Of a stretch of DNA of 64,000 nt, positions 8,147 through 17,089 are shown in pieces (the first letter of the stretch is position 1; every line of letters begins with the position of its first letter). The notes under the pieces were generated by a model. It saw only the letters and a program-made list of their open reading frames with translations, was not told the DNA's origin and did not search any database. Source of the stretch: Hymenobacter sp. YIM 151858-1 (GTDB lineage: Bacteria > Bacteroidota > Bacteroidia > Cytophagales > Hymenobacteraceae). The position numbers and the translations under genes were made by a program. The DNA lies in assembly GCF_025979705.1 (NCBI RefSeq), contig NZ_CP110136.1, positions 1,364,001-1,428,000 of the forward strand, given 5' to 3'.

Positions 8147-9910
8147 ATGCTCACCACGCTGCTCCTGGCCGCGGGCCTGCTGGCCTCCTCCCCTGCTGCC
8201 GACCCCAAACCCGACTGGCGTACGCCTTTCGAAAAAGGCGACGGCAACACCACCGCTACCTACGCCGAGTGCATTGCCTACTACCAGCGGCTGGCCGCGG
8301 CTTACCCCGAAATAAAGGTGCGCGAAACCGGCTCGACCGACGTGGGCCTGCCCCTGCACGAGGTGGTGATTTCGGCCGACGGCGACGCCGACCCCGCCAG
8401 CACCCGCCAGAAAAACCGGCGCGTGCTGCTCATCCAGAACGGCATTCACCCGGGCGAGCCGGAGGGCATTGATGCCTCCATGATGCTGGCCCGCGACCTG
8501 GTGCAGCTGAAAAAGCTGCGCCCGCTGCTGCGAAACGTAACGGTGGTCATCATTCCCATCTACAACGTCGATGGCGCGCTCAGCCGCAACTCCACCACCC
8601 GGGCCAACCAAAACGGACCTAGGGAGTACGGTTTCCGGGGCAATGCCCGCAACCTCGATCTGAACCGCGACTACATCAAGCAGGATTCGCGCAATGCCCG
8701 CACGTTTGCCGAGCTGTTCCGGAAATGGCAGCCCGAGGTGTTCGTGGACACCCACACCTCCAACGGCGCCGACTATCAGTACACCATGACGCTGATTGCC
8801 ACGCAGAAAGACAAGCTGCACCCGGCCCTGAGCGAGTACCTGACCAAGCGCCTGTTGCCCGCGCTGTACGGCGGCATGGAAAAGAAAAAGTGGCCCCTCA
8901 CGCCCTACGTCGACTTTGAAGGCCGCACGCCCGATGCCCGCGGCTTGCAGGGCTTCCTGGAAACACCGCGCTACTCCACCGGCTACGCCACGCTTTTCAA
9001 CACGGTTGGTTTCGTTACCGAAACCCACATGCTGAAGGCCTACAAGCCGCGCGTGCAGGCCACGTACGACTTTCTGCAGGTGCTGCTCGGCCAGGTAAAC
9101 ACCGATGCGGCCGCCATTGCCACGGCCCGCGCCGAAGCCGACCGCCAAACCGCCGCGCAACGGCAGTTTGCCCTGGCCTGGCAGCTCGATACTACCCAGG
9201 CCGAAACCCTCAGCTTCCGGGGTTACGAAGGCAAAACCAAGCCCAGCGAGGTAAGCGGCCAGCCCCGCTTGTACTACGACCGCAAAGCCCCGTTCACGAA
9301 GGCCATACCTTACTACAACACCTTCCGCCCCACGGTGCAAGCCACGGCACCTAGGGCCTACCTGGTGCCGCAGGCCTGGGGCGAAGTAATTGAGCGGCTC
9401 CAACGCGGCGGCCTGCAGTTGCAGCGCCTCACCCGCGACACCACCCTTACCACGGAGGTGTACTTTATTGAGGATTATAAAACCGGTCAGCGCCCCTACG
9501 AGGGCCACTACGTGCACAACCAGGTGCGCGTGCGGCCCGCGCAGCGCAGCGTAGCCTTCCGCCGCGGCGACTACGTGGTGTGGCTGAACCAGCCCCAGAA
9601 CCGCCTGGCCGTGGAAACCCTGGAGCCGCAAGCCACCGACTCGTACTTCGCGTGGGGCTTCTTCGACAGCATTCTGCAGCAGAAGGAGTACTTCTCCGAC
9701 TATGTGTTTGAGGATGTAGCCGCCGAGCTGCTGCGCCAAAAGCCCGAGCTGCGCCAGCAGCTGGAAGCCCGCAAAAAAGCCGATCCGGCGTTTGCCCAAA
9801 GTGCGGCCGCGCAGCTCGACTGGGTATACCGCCAGTCCGCCAATTACGAGCCCACCCACCTGCGCTACCCCGTGGCCCGTTGGCAGGGCGGCAGCCTGCC
9901 CGTGGAGTAA
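8147..9910 (+). CDS. Exported M14-family zinc carboxypeptidase
   Basis: The 587-residue protein starts at the ATG at 8147, which opens a signal peptide (MLTTLLLAAGLLASSPAA); the in-frame ATG at 8036 does not. The M14 domain spans about residues 30-330. NGIHPGEPEG near 100 carries the zinc ligands of the HxxE motif, VDTHTSNG near 203 the third zinc His, and VTETHM near 292 the catalytic Glu. NLNRD-like NLDLNRDY near 171 includes the substrate-binding Arg region. The C-terminal 250 residues form an accessory beta-rich domain common in Bacteroidota members. It removes C-terminal residues from peptides outside the cytoplasm. Confidence 0.9.
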   Translation: MLTTLLLAAGLLASSPAADPKPDWRTPFEKGDGNTTATYAECIAYYQRLAAAYPEIKVRETGSTDVGLPLHEVVISADGDADPASTRQKNRRVLLIQNGIHPGEPEGIDASMMLARDLVQLKKLRPLLRNVTVVIIPIYNVDGALSRNSTTRANQNGPREYGFRGNARNLDLNRDYIKQDSRNARTFAELFRKWQPEVFVDTHTSNGADYQYTMTLIATQKDKLHPALSEYLTKRLLPALYGGMEKKKWPLTPYVDFEGRTPDARGLQGFLETPRYSTGYATLFNTVGFVTETHMLKAYKPRVQATYDFLQVLLGQVNTDAAAIATARAEADRQTAAQRQFALAWQLDTTQAETLSFRGYEGKTKPSEVSGQPRLYYDRKAPFTKAIPYYNTFRPTVQATAPRAYLVPQAWGEVIERLQRGGLQLQRLTRDTTLTTEVYFIEDYKTGQRPYEGHYVHNQVRVRPAQRSVAFRRGDYVVWLNQPQNRLAVETLEPQATDSYFAWGFFDSILQQKEYFSDYVFEDVAAELLRQKPELRQQLEARKKADPAFAQSAAAQLDWVYRQSANYEPTHLRYPVARWQGGSLPVE

Positions 9911-10033
9911 CCGCGTGCAGCGCTAAGCGTGGTGCGCCCGAAGCAGCCGGCCATGCAAAACAGCGCGGTACCGCACTGCCGCGTTTGGCGCCGAGCACCG
10001 CCATATAATTCCCATCACCTCAATTCCCCGCCA

Positions 10034-10945
10034 GTGGTTGCCGAATCTGTTCTCGACTTGCAGCACCTCTCCAAGCATTACGGCCGCACCAAAGCCCTGC
10101 ACGATCTAACGCTGGCCGTACCGCGGGGCAGCGTTTTTGGCTTGCTCGGGCCCAACGGCAGCGGCAAAACCACTACCCTGGGCATTGCCCTAGGTGTGCT
10201 GCATGCCTCGGCTGGCACCGTAAGCTGGTTTGGGCAGGCACCCACGGCGGCAGCCCGCCGGCGCGTGGGGGCGCTGCTCGAAACACCTAACTTTTTCCCG
10301 TACCTGAGCGCCCGGCAAAACCTGCAAATCGCCGCCGATATCAAGCGAGCCGGTGCGGCAGCCATTCAGGCAGCGCTGGAAACCGTGGAGCTGGCCAACC
10401 GCCAGCACGAGCCGGTGCGCGGGTTTTCGCTGGGCATGAAACAGCGCCTGGCTTTGGCCTCGGCATTGCTAGGCCACCCCGAGGTGCTGGTGCTCGACGA
10501 GCCCACCAACGGCCTCGATCCGCAGGGCATTGCCGATGTACGCGCGCTTATCCTGCGCCTGGCCGCCGAGGGCAAAACCATTATCCTGGCCAGCCACTTG
10601 CTCGATGAGGTGCAAAAAGTGTGTACCCACGTAGGCGTGATGCACCAAGGCCAGCTACGTGCCTCGGGCCCGGTGGGCAATATCCTGGCCGCTACCGACC
10701 GCGTGCACCTGCGCTTAGGTGCCGAGGCCGCGTCCGGAGCCTTGGCCCAAGCCCTGGCCAGCCTGCCCTTTGTGCACGATGTGCAAACCCTGCCCAACGG
10801 CGCCTGCAGCCTTGCCCTTGCCAACGGCTACTCCGCCGCCGACCTCAACCAGGCGCTCTTTACGCAAGGCCTGGTGCTGGCCCACCTCAGCACCGAGCGC
10901 CGCAGCCTCGAAGCCGAGTTCCTGCAGATCATCCAGAAATCCTAA
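10034..10945 (+). CDS. ABC transporter ATP-binding protein
   Basis: The protein (about 303 residues from GTG 10034) has Walker A GPNGSGKTT near 39-47, signature FSLGMKQRLALASALL, Walker B LVLDEP followed by TNGLDP and the switch His in ILASHLLDEV. The SLGMKQR form of the signature is typical of DrrA/NatA-like ATPases paired with single-subunit permeases. The open frame extends upstream to 9929, but those 35 residues are Arg/Pro/His-rich and unlike the family; GTG 10034 starts directly before the first strand. It is followed after 16 bases by its permease, so the two form an exporter with an unknown substrate. Confidence 0.88.
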   Translation: MVAESVLDLQHLSKHYGRTKALHDLTLAVPRGSVFGLLGPNGSGKTTTLGIALGVLHASAGTVSWFGQAPTAAARRRVGALLETPNFFPYLSARQNLQIAADIKRAGAAAIQAALETVELANRQHEPVRGFSLGMKQRLALASALLGHPEVLVLDEPTNGLDPQGIADVRALILRLAAEGKTIILASHLLDEVQKVCTHVGVMHQGQLRASGPVGNILAATDRVHLRLGAEAASGALAQALASLPFVHDVQTLPNGACSLALANGYSAADLNQALFTQGLVLAHLSTERRSLEAEFLQIIQKS

Positions 10946-10961
10946 CCCGGCCTTGCTTTTT

Positions 10962-11729
10962 ATGCTCCGAACCGAACTTCGCAAGCTGCTGCCCTACCGC
11001 ACGGCGTGGGTTATTTTGTTGCTGTTCAGCGCTTTGCTGGCCGCCACCGTGGCCGGCGCGGGCGGCGTTATGGTAAACGGCCAAACCCTAGGTGCCGCCC
11101 TGTACGCCTTGCCCGGCATGTGGGCCAAGCTGGCCTACATAGCCGGCTACTTCTCCTTGTTGCCGGCCTTTTTGCTGATTATGCTGATAACCGACGAGTT
11201 TCAGTACCGCACCTTCCGGCAGCAGCTTATCGATGGCACGTCGCGCGGGCAGTTACTGCTCGATAAGCTGCTGGTAGCCCTGCTGCTCACGCTGTGGGGT
11301 ATGCTTTCGGTACTCGGTGCGGGCGTGTTTTTCGGCCTCACGCGCAACCCCGATGCCACTATGGCCAACGTGTTGGTGGGCGCGGCCGAGCCCTTGGCGC
11401 TCTACGCCATCCAGCTACTGGGCTACCTTTCGATTGCGGCTTTGCTGGCCTTGCTTATCCGCAAAAGCACGCCGGCAATTGTGGCGCTGCTGCTGTACGT
11501 GTGGGTGGTGGAGCGGCTTATCCGATACTTTTTGCCCGATGCCATCGACCGCTTTCTGCCCATTAAGGCGCTGGATATGCTCACGCCCTCGCCGTTTGCG
11601 CAAGCCCTCGATACCATGCTTGGGCCCACGGGCGCTTTGCCTCCGGCGCAGGCAGCGGTAGTTGCCCTCGGTTATGTGGGGCTTTGCTGGCTGCTGGGGG
11701 CATATTTACTGCGCACCCGCGACCTTTAG
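10962..11729 (+). CDS. ABC transporter permease
   Basis: This 255-residue integral membrane protein starts MLRTELRKLLPYRTAWVILL, the usual short amphipathic lead-in and first helix of ABC-2-type permeases. It has about six hydrophobic segments. The conserved cytoplasmic ITDEFQYRTFRQQLIDGTSR after the second helix matches ABC-2 family permeases, where this loop contacts the ATPase. The ATG at 10962 lies 16 bases past the ATPase stop, so the two genes are one operon. The substrate cannot be inferred; DrrB-like pairs export hydrophobic compounds or help envelope protein or lipid traffic. Confidence 0.85.
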   Translation: MLRTELRKLLPYRTAWVILLLFSALLAATVAGAGGVMVNGQTLGAALYALPGMWAKLAYIAGYFSLLPAFLLIMLITDEFQYRTFRQQLIDGTSRGQLLLDKLLVALLLTLWGMLSVLGAGVFFGLTRNPDATMANVLVGAAEPLALYAIQLLGYLSIAALLALLIRKSTPAIVALLLYVWVVERLIRYFLPDAIDRFLPIKALDMLTPSPFAQALDTMLGPTGALPPAQAAVVALGYVGLCWLLGAYLLRTRDL

Positions 11730-11733
11730 CCCC

Positions 11734-11741
11734 TACCTTTA
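11734..11741 (+). promoter_or_regulatory. Possible -7 element of the TPR-protein gene (TACCTTTA)
   Basis: TACCTTTA differs from TAnnTTTG only at the last base and lies 27 bases before the ATG at 11769, just after the permease stop. Confidence 0.35.
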
Positions 11742-11768
11742 CGGCCTCACTTTTTCCTTCTTGCTGGT

Positions 11769-12545
11769 ATGCGTTTAGCAGCTTTACTCACGGGCACCTT
11801 GCTCACTGTTTCGCTCGCAGCGGCTGCGCAGGCCCCCGGCACGCCCGAGGCCGACCTGAAAGCAGGCCGCGAATTATTTGCTGCCAAAAACTTCGACAAC
11901 GCCGCCCGCCGCTTCGAGGCCGTAAGCCGCAGCGCACCCAACCATGCCGAGGCGCAGCTGCTCCTGGGCCAGTGCTACACCGAGCTGGGCCGCTATGCCG
12001 AAGCCCGCACCGCCCTGGCCAAAGCTACCGAGCTCGACGCCGGCCTGAAACCCCGCGCTACCGAGTACCTGGCCCTGATTGACACCCGCGAAAAAGGCGC
12101 CGATGGTGCCCGCAGCAAGGCCGAGGCCGAGGCGGCGGCCGTGCGCGCACGTGCGGCCGCCGCCCTCCGCGCCCGCGCCGAGGCCGAAGCCGCGGCCAGA
12201 AACACCGCCTTCAGCGCGCCCGTGGCCGCCGCGCCGCTGGTGTACGGCGTGTATACCTGCTCTTTCGACAACTGGGACGCCGCCAGCCAACGCTTTACCT
12301 CCGTACCCAAAGGCGCGTTCGAGCTGAATGCCAACGGTACCTACCGCTACCTCGATGGCAGCGCCAGCGGCCGCTACACCTACAACGCCCAAACTCGCCA
12401 GCTCATCTGGATTACCGGCTACTTCGCCGAAGCCGGCAAGCCCAAAACCACCTTCGCGCCGGGCGAGAAAGTGTCGCAGCTGAACATCGAGTTCAGCACC
12501 GATAAAGGCCCGCAGCGTTGGTCGTGCGGGTGCAACAGCAAGTAA
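11769..12545 (+). CDS. Exported TPR protein with Ala-rich helix and C-terminal beta domain
   Basis: The 258-residue protein has a signal peptide (MRLAALLTGTLLTVSLAAAA) and two TPR repeats at about 30-100, including AEAQLLLGQCYTELGRYAEA. A highly charged Ala/Glu/Arg helix covers 115-155. A beta-rich C-terminal domain of about 90 residues follows (ELNANGTYRYLDGSASGRY), ending in a CGC motif. TPR domains bind proteins; the C-terminal domain resembles small domains that describe a scaffold or lipocalin-like strand set but was not identified. It is probably periplasmic. A perfect hairpin containing two CCTAGG motifs terminates it. Confidence 0.72.
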   Translation: MRLAALLTGTLLTVSLAAAAQAPGTPEADLKAGRELFAAKNFDNAARRFEAVSRSAPNHAEAQLLLGQCYTELGRYAEARTALAKATELDAGLKPRATEYLALIDTREKGADGARSKAEAEAAAVRARAAAALRARAEAEAAARNTAFSAPVAAAPLVYGVYTCSFDNWDAASQRFTSVPKGAFELNANGTYRYLDGSASGRYTYNAQTRQLIWITGYFAEAGKPKTTFAPGEKVSQLNIEFSTDKGPQRWSCGCNSK

Positions 12546-12547
12546 CC

Positions 12548-12592
12548 CCAAACACAAAGCCCTAGGTTGTTCACCTAGGGCTTTGTGTTTGG
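12548..12592. terminator. 20-bp perfect terminator stem built on two CCTAGG copies
   Basis: Bases 12548-12567 and 12573-12592 are perfectly complementary around a 5-base loop. The upper stem is CCCTAGGT/ACCTAGGG and the lower stem is CCAAACACAAAG/CTTTGTGTTTGG. It lies between convergent genes and can end both transcripts. Confidence 0.8.
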
Positions 12593-12620
12593 AGCAGGCA
12601 ACGAAGCCGTTTGTGCCCGG

Positions 12621-13385
12621 CTATTCGTTTTTGGCGCTTGCCGCCAGCGAGTTCGAATAGGCAATGATCTGCGCTAGGTGGTGCGGGAATACAAAAGTGA
12701 GGTTGTTTGCCCGGGCGTACTGAATCAATTGCTTGGCCTGCTGGCCGTAGTGTTTTTTTAGTTGACTTTTGGGGTGCACCAGCTGCACAAATTTATCCTT
12801 GGTGTACAGGTACAATTTCGGCCTGGTTTCGCCGGCCATCGGCATCTTGGCACGCGCGACGGAGTAAAGGCCATTCGGGTTGCCCAACACCAACATCTCG
12901 CGTTGCAACAGGCTAACAGGGCCGGTTACCAGTTCTTCGAAAAAGACCGGCGTTGGCCGCGTGTATGCCCGCTTTTTCTGCCACAAATACGTCCGGTAAA
13001 CGCGAACTTCGGTTGTATCAAACTTACCTATGTGGTGTTTGGGAATGAATGCCGGATGATCGGCCGTCATTTCCCAAGGCGAGCCGCCACGCATCTGCCG
13101 GTTAAGCTGCTTGGATTGAGGATCAGCATTGTAATGCGACAGGCTACCTTTTACGGCAAACACCGCTATTGACGAAGCTGGAAAGGTTTTGATGGCCCCG
13201 TCCGGCATGGTTACCATCAGCACGTTTTTATCAACGTGCAGCACCAGTGGCCCGCGCAGGGTGTCGCCAGTGGTGGTGATAACCGTTGAGCCGGCAAAGT
13301 GCTGAATCAGCTGCGTTTGGGCACAAACCCTGGCGCTGCATAAAGCCAACCCGCTAAGCAATAGAAAAGTAAACGTTTGACGCAT
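12621..13385 (-). CDS. Exported protein of unknown function, paralogue A of a tandem pair
   Basis: The 254-residue product has a signal peptide (MRQTFTFLLLSGLALCSARV, cleavage near VCAQ). It shares a clear pattern with the next gene: GDTLRGPLVLHVDKNVL followed by TMPDG, then VRVYRTYLW, FFEELVTGPVSLLQRE and a C-terminal QLIQYARANNLTF...IIAYSNSL. This marks a tandem duplication. The first domain looks like a small beta-barrel seen in Bacteroidota exported proteins that carry a 'GDTLRG' strand; no named function was recognised. It is notably less GC-rich than its neighbour, so the copies have diverged in composition as well as sequence. Confidence 0.75.
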   Translation of the reverse strand: MRQTFTFLLLSGLALCSARVCAQTQLIQHFAGSTVITTTGDTLRGPLVLHVDKNVLMVTMPDGAIKTFPASSIAVFAVKGSLSHYNADPQSKQLNRQMRGGSPWEMTADHPAFIPKHHIGKFDTTEVRVYRTYLWQKKRAYTRPTPVFFEELVTGPVSLLQREMLVLGNPNGLYSVARAKMPMAGETRPKLYLYTKDKFVQLVHPKSQLKKHYGQQAKQLIQYARANNLTFVFPHHLAQIIAYSNSLAASAKNE

Positions 13386-13518
13386 AAGCGAGCTTAGTAT
13401 TGAGGTATTGAAGGTAAAAACGTAATTAAACTAAGCTCAACAATAGTGCCATGCGTACCGCATTGGTTTCGCTAATGGGCCCGCCGCAGCTGCTCATCCG
13501 GAGTTAAACGCTCGTCAC

Positions 13519-14334
13519 CTAGGGCGCCGGGTGGCGCAGCGAGTTGGCGTAGTTCACGATAAACGCCAGCTCGTGGGCCTCGCTAAAGCTGAGGCGGTGT
13601 TGTTTGGCGTAACGCTCGATGCGGTCGGCTTCGGGCCGAAAATAGGCCAGCAAATCGCGCCGGGGGTTGCGCAGCATCACCACGTTACCCTCGGGCGTGC
13701 CCAGGAAAAACTGGTCGCGGATGGTGGTGTAGTAGCCCATGGTGCCCCGCGGCAACGCCGCTATGGGCGCGTAAGCGTAGTAGGGCCGAAACATGGGGTC
13801 GGCGGCGGAAACGGGGCGTTCGATGAGGGACTCGCGGCGCAGGAGCAGCACCGGGCCGCGGCTCAGCTGCTCGAAAAAGGCCGGCGAACGGAAATCGGAG
13901 TAATCGTTGCCGCGGTTCCAGCGGAAGGTCCGGAACACCCGTACCCGGGCCGTATCGGGCCGTTGGTGGCGGGCTTGCACGGGCAGTGGCCCCCAGCCCG
14001 GGTTGCCGTAGAAATACCCGCGCCGGGCGTCGTAAAAGTCGTAGTACTGATCGAAGTAGTTAGCCGGCTGGGCTTGCTCGCCGCGGGTAGCAAAGCTGGT
14101 TACGGCCAGCGCCGCCACCGTGCGTACCGAGTTGTCGGGCATACTCATCAGCAGCACGTCGCGGTCGGTGTGCAGGGCGGCGGGGCCGCGCAAAGTGTCG
14201 CCGGAGGTAAGCACTACCGTAGCGGCATCAAACTGCTGCACCAGGTTGCGCTGACCTAGGGCACGGGGCGCAGCCAACCAGCCAGCTAAACAGAGCACCC
14301 CCAAAAGGCGCGCGGGTAGGCGGAGCGTTTTCAT
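13519..14334 (-). CDS. Exported protein of unknown function, paralogue B of a tandem pair
   Basis: The 271-residue protein starts at the ATG at 14334, giving a signal peptide (MKTLRLPARLLGVLCLAGWL). It aligns along its length with paralogue A: GDTLRGPAALHTDRDVLLMS, VRVFRTFRW, FFEQLSRGPVLLLRRE and RIERYAKQHRLSF...IVNYANSL. It differs by a Tyr/Gly-rich insert near 100-125 (NYFDQYYDFYDARRGYFYG). The stop TAG lies inside a CCTAGG motif. The start codon and first codons form one arm of a perfect 23-bp inverted repeat with the sequence upstream, which could hide the translation start. The gene follows ribBA in the same direction. Confidence 0.78.
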   Translation of the reverse strand: MKTLRLPARLLGVLCLAGWLAAPRALGQRNLVQQFDAATVVLTSGDTLRGPAALHTDRDVLLMSMPDNSVRTVAALAVTSFATRGEQAQPANYFDQYYDFYDARRGYFYGNPGWGPLPVQARHQRPDTARVRVFRTFRWNRGNDYSDFRSPAFFEQLSRGPVLLLRRESLIERPVSAADPMFRPYYAYAPIAALPRGTMGYYTTIRDQFFLGTPEGNVVMLRNPRRDLLAYFRPEADRIERYAKQHRLSFSEAHELAFIVNYANSLRHPAP

Positions 14335-14379
14335 AGCAGTATTAATATACAACAAAGAAAACGCTCCGCCTACCCGCGC
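14310..14379. repeat. Perfect 23-bp inverted repeat spanning a start codon
   Basis: Bases 14310-14332 are exactly complementary to 14357-14379, with a 24-base AT-rich loop. The left arm encodes the first signal-peptide residues of paralogue B, including two bases of its start codon. The right arm lies just past the ribBA stop and could act as the ribBA terminator. Confidence 0.85.
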
Positions 14380-14400
14380 TGGGGTGAGTTGGATATGGAA

Positions 14401-15654
14401 TTACTCGGCCGGCAGCGCTTCGGCGGCCGCCTGGGCCGGGTGCGGGCCGCGGTCCTTGGTCAGGATGGTATGGCCCAGCTTGTCGCGCTTGGTGGTCAGG
14501 TACCGCTCGTTGTGTTCGTTGGGCGTTACTTCAATGGCCACCGTGTCCACGATTTCGAGGCCGTAGCCGATGAGGCCGGTGCGCTTGCGGGGGTTGTTGG
14601 TGAGCAGGTGCAGCTTGTGCAGGCCCAGGTCGCGCAGGATTTGGGCGCCCACGCCGTAGTCACGCTCATCCATGCCGAAGCCCAGCTCCAGGTTGGCCTC
14701 CACGGTGTCGCGGCCTTGCTCCTGCAGCTTGTAGGCGCGCAGCTTGTTGAGCAAGCCAATGCCGCGGCCCTCCTGGTTCATGTACAGCAACACGCCGCGG
14801 CCTTCGCGCTCAATCTGCTCCATGGCGTGGTGCAGCTGCGGGCCGCAGTCGCAGCGGCACGAGCCGAAGATGTCGCCGGTTACGCACGAGGAGTGCACGC
14901 GCACGAGCACCGGCTCGTCGCCCGAAATGTCGCCTTTTACCAGGGCCAGGTGCTGGGCGCCGGTGCTGCGCTGGGTGTAGGCAATCAGGTCGAAGTCGCC
15001 CCACTGGGTGGGCATCTTCACCGAAATTTCGCGGTCGATGAGGCTTTCCTGCTTGAGGCGGTACTGAATCAGGTCTTGCACCGAAATCAGCTTCAGCCCC
15101 CAGCGGTTGGCAATTTCGCGCAGCTCGGCCAGGCGGGCCATTTCGCCGTCCTCCTTCAGGATTTCCACCAGCACCCCGGCCGGCTCGAAACCCGCCAGGC
15201 GGGCCAGGTCGATGGCGGCTTCGGTGTGGCCGGCGCGGCGCAGCACGCCTTCTTTGCGGGCTTTCAGCGGAAAAATGTGCCCCGGCTTGCCCAGCTCCTC
15301 GGGCTTGGTGTCGGGGTCGATGAGGGCCAGGATGGTTTTGCTGCGGTCGGAGGCCGAAATGCCGGTGGTTACGCCGTTTTTCAGCAAATCCACGGATACC
15401 GTGAAGGGCGTGGCGTGCAGCGCCGTGTTGCGGCCTACCATCAGCTCCAGCCCCAGCTCCTCGCAACGGTCTTCAATTAGCGGGGCACACACCAGGCCGC
15501 GGCCGTGGGTGGCCATAAAGTTGATGACTTCGGGCGTGGCGCAACGGGCTGCGCAAATAAAGTCGCCTTCATTCTCGCGGTCTTCGTCGTCCACAACTAC
15601 TACCACTTTACCGGCGCGGATGTCGGCAATGGCGTCTTCGATGGGGTCAAGCAT
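14401..15654 (-). CDS. ribBA: Bifunctional DHBP synthase / GTP cyclohydrolase II
   Basis: RibBA supplies both precursors of riboflavin in the cytoplasm. The N-terminal half makes 3,4-dihydroxy-2-butanone 4-phosphate from ribulose 5-phosphate. The C-terminal half opens GTP to the pyrimidine precursor. The start at ATG 15654 ([16 protein letters not shown]) gives 417 residues. [10 protein letters not shown] near 23-32 holds the acidic metal site of RibB. In the RibA half, [18 protein letters not shown] carries the three zinc Cys, and EGRGIGL with DTVEAN follows. Both halves keep their catalytic motifs. No FMN riboswitch was seen upstream. Confidence 0.96.
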   Translation of the reverse strand: MLDPIEDAIADIRAGKVVVVVDDEDRENEGDFICAARCATPEVINFMATHGRGLVCAPLIEDRCEELGLELMVGRNTALHATPFTVSVDLLKNGVTTGISASDRSKTILALIDPDTKPEELGKPGHIFPLKARKEGVLRRAGHTEAAIDLARLAGFEPAGVLVEILKEDGEMARLAELREIANRWGLKLISVQDLIQYRLKQESLIDREISVKMPTQWGDFDLIAYTQRSTGAQHLALVKGDISGDEPVLVRVHSSCVTGDIFGSCRCDCGPQLHHAMEQIEREGRGVLLYMNQEGRGIGLLNKLRAYKLQEQGRDTVEANLELGFGMDERDYGVGAQILRDLGLHKLHLLTNNPRKRTGLIGYGLEIVDTVAIEVTPNEHNERYLTTKRDKLGHTILTKDRGPHPAQAAAEALPAE

Positions 15655-15804
15655 GGCTTGCAGGATATGAGCGGCCGGCCCCGGGGAACCGGTCGGAAGT
15701 GGTTTTCGGGCTGACAACCATCAGCGGCCGGGCGAAGTTACACAGGCGCCGCCTTTGTCATCGTTTGGGCGGGCGTTTCGGTTCCCGAAAACTGCGCCCT
15801 GCGG

Positions 15805-15843
15805 CCTAGGTGCCCGGGCTTATGTTGCGGCCGGGCACCTAGG
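15805..15843. terminator. Hairpin with CCTAGG at both stem bases
   Basis: CCTAGGTGCCCGG (15805-15817) pairs with CCGGGCACCTAGG (15831-15843) around a 13-base loop. It lies downstream of the leftward glycosyltransferase operon and may terminate it, although no T run follows. Confidence 0.6.
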
Positions 15844-15895
15844 GACGCGGGCCCGACCAAGGCTACGCGCCGAAAATCAGCCGCAAAGCCCTGCC

Positions 15896-17089
15896 CTACC
15901 TCGCCTGCTGAAAGCGCTGCGTGGGCTGCCACACCGTTGTCCGAATGCCGCGCACGTAGCGCCAGAAACCCAGGGCCAGCGCCGCGTTCATGCTGTAGAA
16001 GTGCGTGATGAAGCGCAACAGCCGCAAGTGCACGCCCGCTTGCTTCAGGGCCTTATCGAGCAGCAGCAGCAAGGGCAGCGCCAGCTGGCCGGCCAGCATC
16101 AGGCCATAAAACCAATGCGCGCCCCGCGCCACCAGCAGCGCGTTGGCACCTAGGGCCAGCAGCAGCAGCAGCGGCGTAAGCCAGCGCAGTACCTTATGCG
16201 ACCAGAACGCGAACGGAATGCCGCGCCACACCGGCCACAGCAGGCCGGCAAACGCGCGCAGGTTCTGGAAGTTGCCGGCCGCAATGCGGGCTTTGCGCCG
16301 GAACTCCTCGGGCAGGTGGTCCGATACGTCCTCGTAGCACACCGCCTCCAGCTCGTTAATGGCCTGGTACCCATCGCGCAGCACGGCCATGGTAATGTAG
16401 AAGTCATCGACCAGGAAAGCCTGCGGCGCGGGGTGGTAGCAGGCGCGGCGCACGGCAAAACAGCCGCCGAACGCGCCCATCATGCCGCCCCACACTACGC
16501 CCTCCTGGTATTTAATCAGGTTTTCGCGCTCGAGGTAGGCTTTTTCCTGGCCCGAAATGCCCTCGGCCCGGTGCTCGGGGTTGATGATGTTGCCGCCCAC
16601 CAGCCCGATTCGCGGGTTTTGGAAGTGCTTGACGAGGTGGTACAGCGTATCGGGTGCAAAAAACACGTTGGCATCGGTTAGCACCAGCACCGGGGCGGTG
16701 GCCTGCCGCGACAACGCATCAATTACACCGGGCTTGCCCTGCCGCTGCGTGTAGGCCTCGAAGCGCAACTGCGGAAACTCGGCCTGCAGCTTGGTTACTA
16801 GGGCGTTGGTGCCGTCGGAGGAGCAATCGGAGCCGATGAAGAACGTAAGCCGATCGAGCGGGTACGTGGTACGGAAAGTGCTGCGGATTTTTTCCTCAAT
16901 TACTTGCTCCTCGTTGTGCACGGCCAGCAGCACATCCACCGCCGGCAGTTCAGCACTTTGCGGCGCATACACTTGCTGGTTTTGCCTGCGGCCCCGGGCC
17001 AGGCGGCTCAGCAACACCGGAAACAGCACGTAGGTGTGCGCTACCAGCACAATGCTCACCCACAACAGGATGGCCAGGGCTAGGTTCAT
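15896..17089 (-). CDS. Membrane-bound family 2 glycosyltransferase
   Basis: The 397-residue protein has one N-terminal membrane helix (residues 1-25), a GT-A domain at about 50-280 and three C-terminal helices. The GT2 motifs are VDVLLAVHNEE near 50, the acidic pair in VLVLTDANVFF, and LVDDFYITMAVLRDGY, followed by an Arg/Lys-rich stretch (EEFRRKARIAAGN) in the place of the usual QxxRW. It probably transfers a sugar to a growing envelope polysaccharide at the inner membrane. Its start overlaps the stop of the upstream glycosyltransferase by 4 bases (ATGA), so they are translationally coupled. Confidence 0.88.
   Translation of the reverse strand: MNLALAILLWVSIVLVAHTYVLFPVLLSRLARGRRQNQQVYAPQSAELPAVDVLLAVHNEEQVIEEKIRSTFRTTYPLDRLTFFIGSDCSSDGTNALVTKLQAEFPQLRFEAYTQRQGKPGVIDALSRQATAPVLVLTDANVFFAPDTLYHLVKHFQNPRIGLVGGNIINPEHRAEGISGQEKAYLERENLIKYQEGVVWGGMMGAFGGCFAVRRACYHPAPQAFLVDDFYITMAVLRDGYQAINELEAVCYEDVSDHLPEEFRRKARIAAGNFQNLRAFAGLLWPVWRGIPFAFWSHKVLRWLTPLLLLLALGANALLVARGAHWFYGLMLAGQLALPLLLLLDKALKQAGVHLRLLRFITHFYSMNAALALGFWRYVRGIRTTVWQPTQRFQQAR

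Noticed and set aside
12103-12200. Simple-sequence repeat in the Ala/Glu/Arg-rich helix of the TPR protein
   Set aside because: The codons vary, so the repetition is at the protein level (a long charged helix), not a DNA tract prone to slippage.
14335-14400. FMN riboswitch linked to ribBA
   Set aside because: The inverted repeat lies downstream of ribBA, not in its leader, and it lacks the RFN consensus. The true ribBA leader (15655-15800) shows no multi-stem RFN pattern either.
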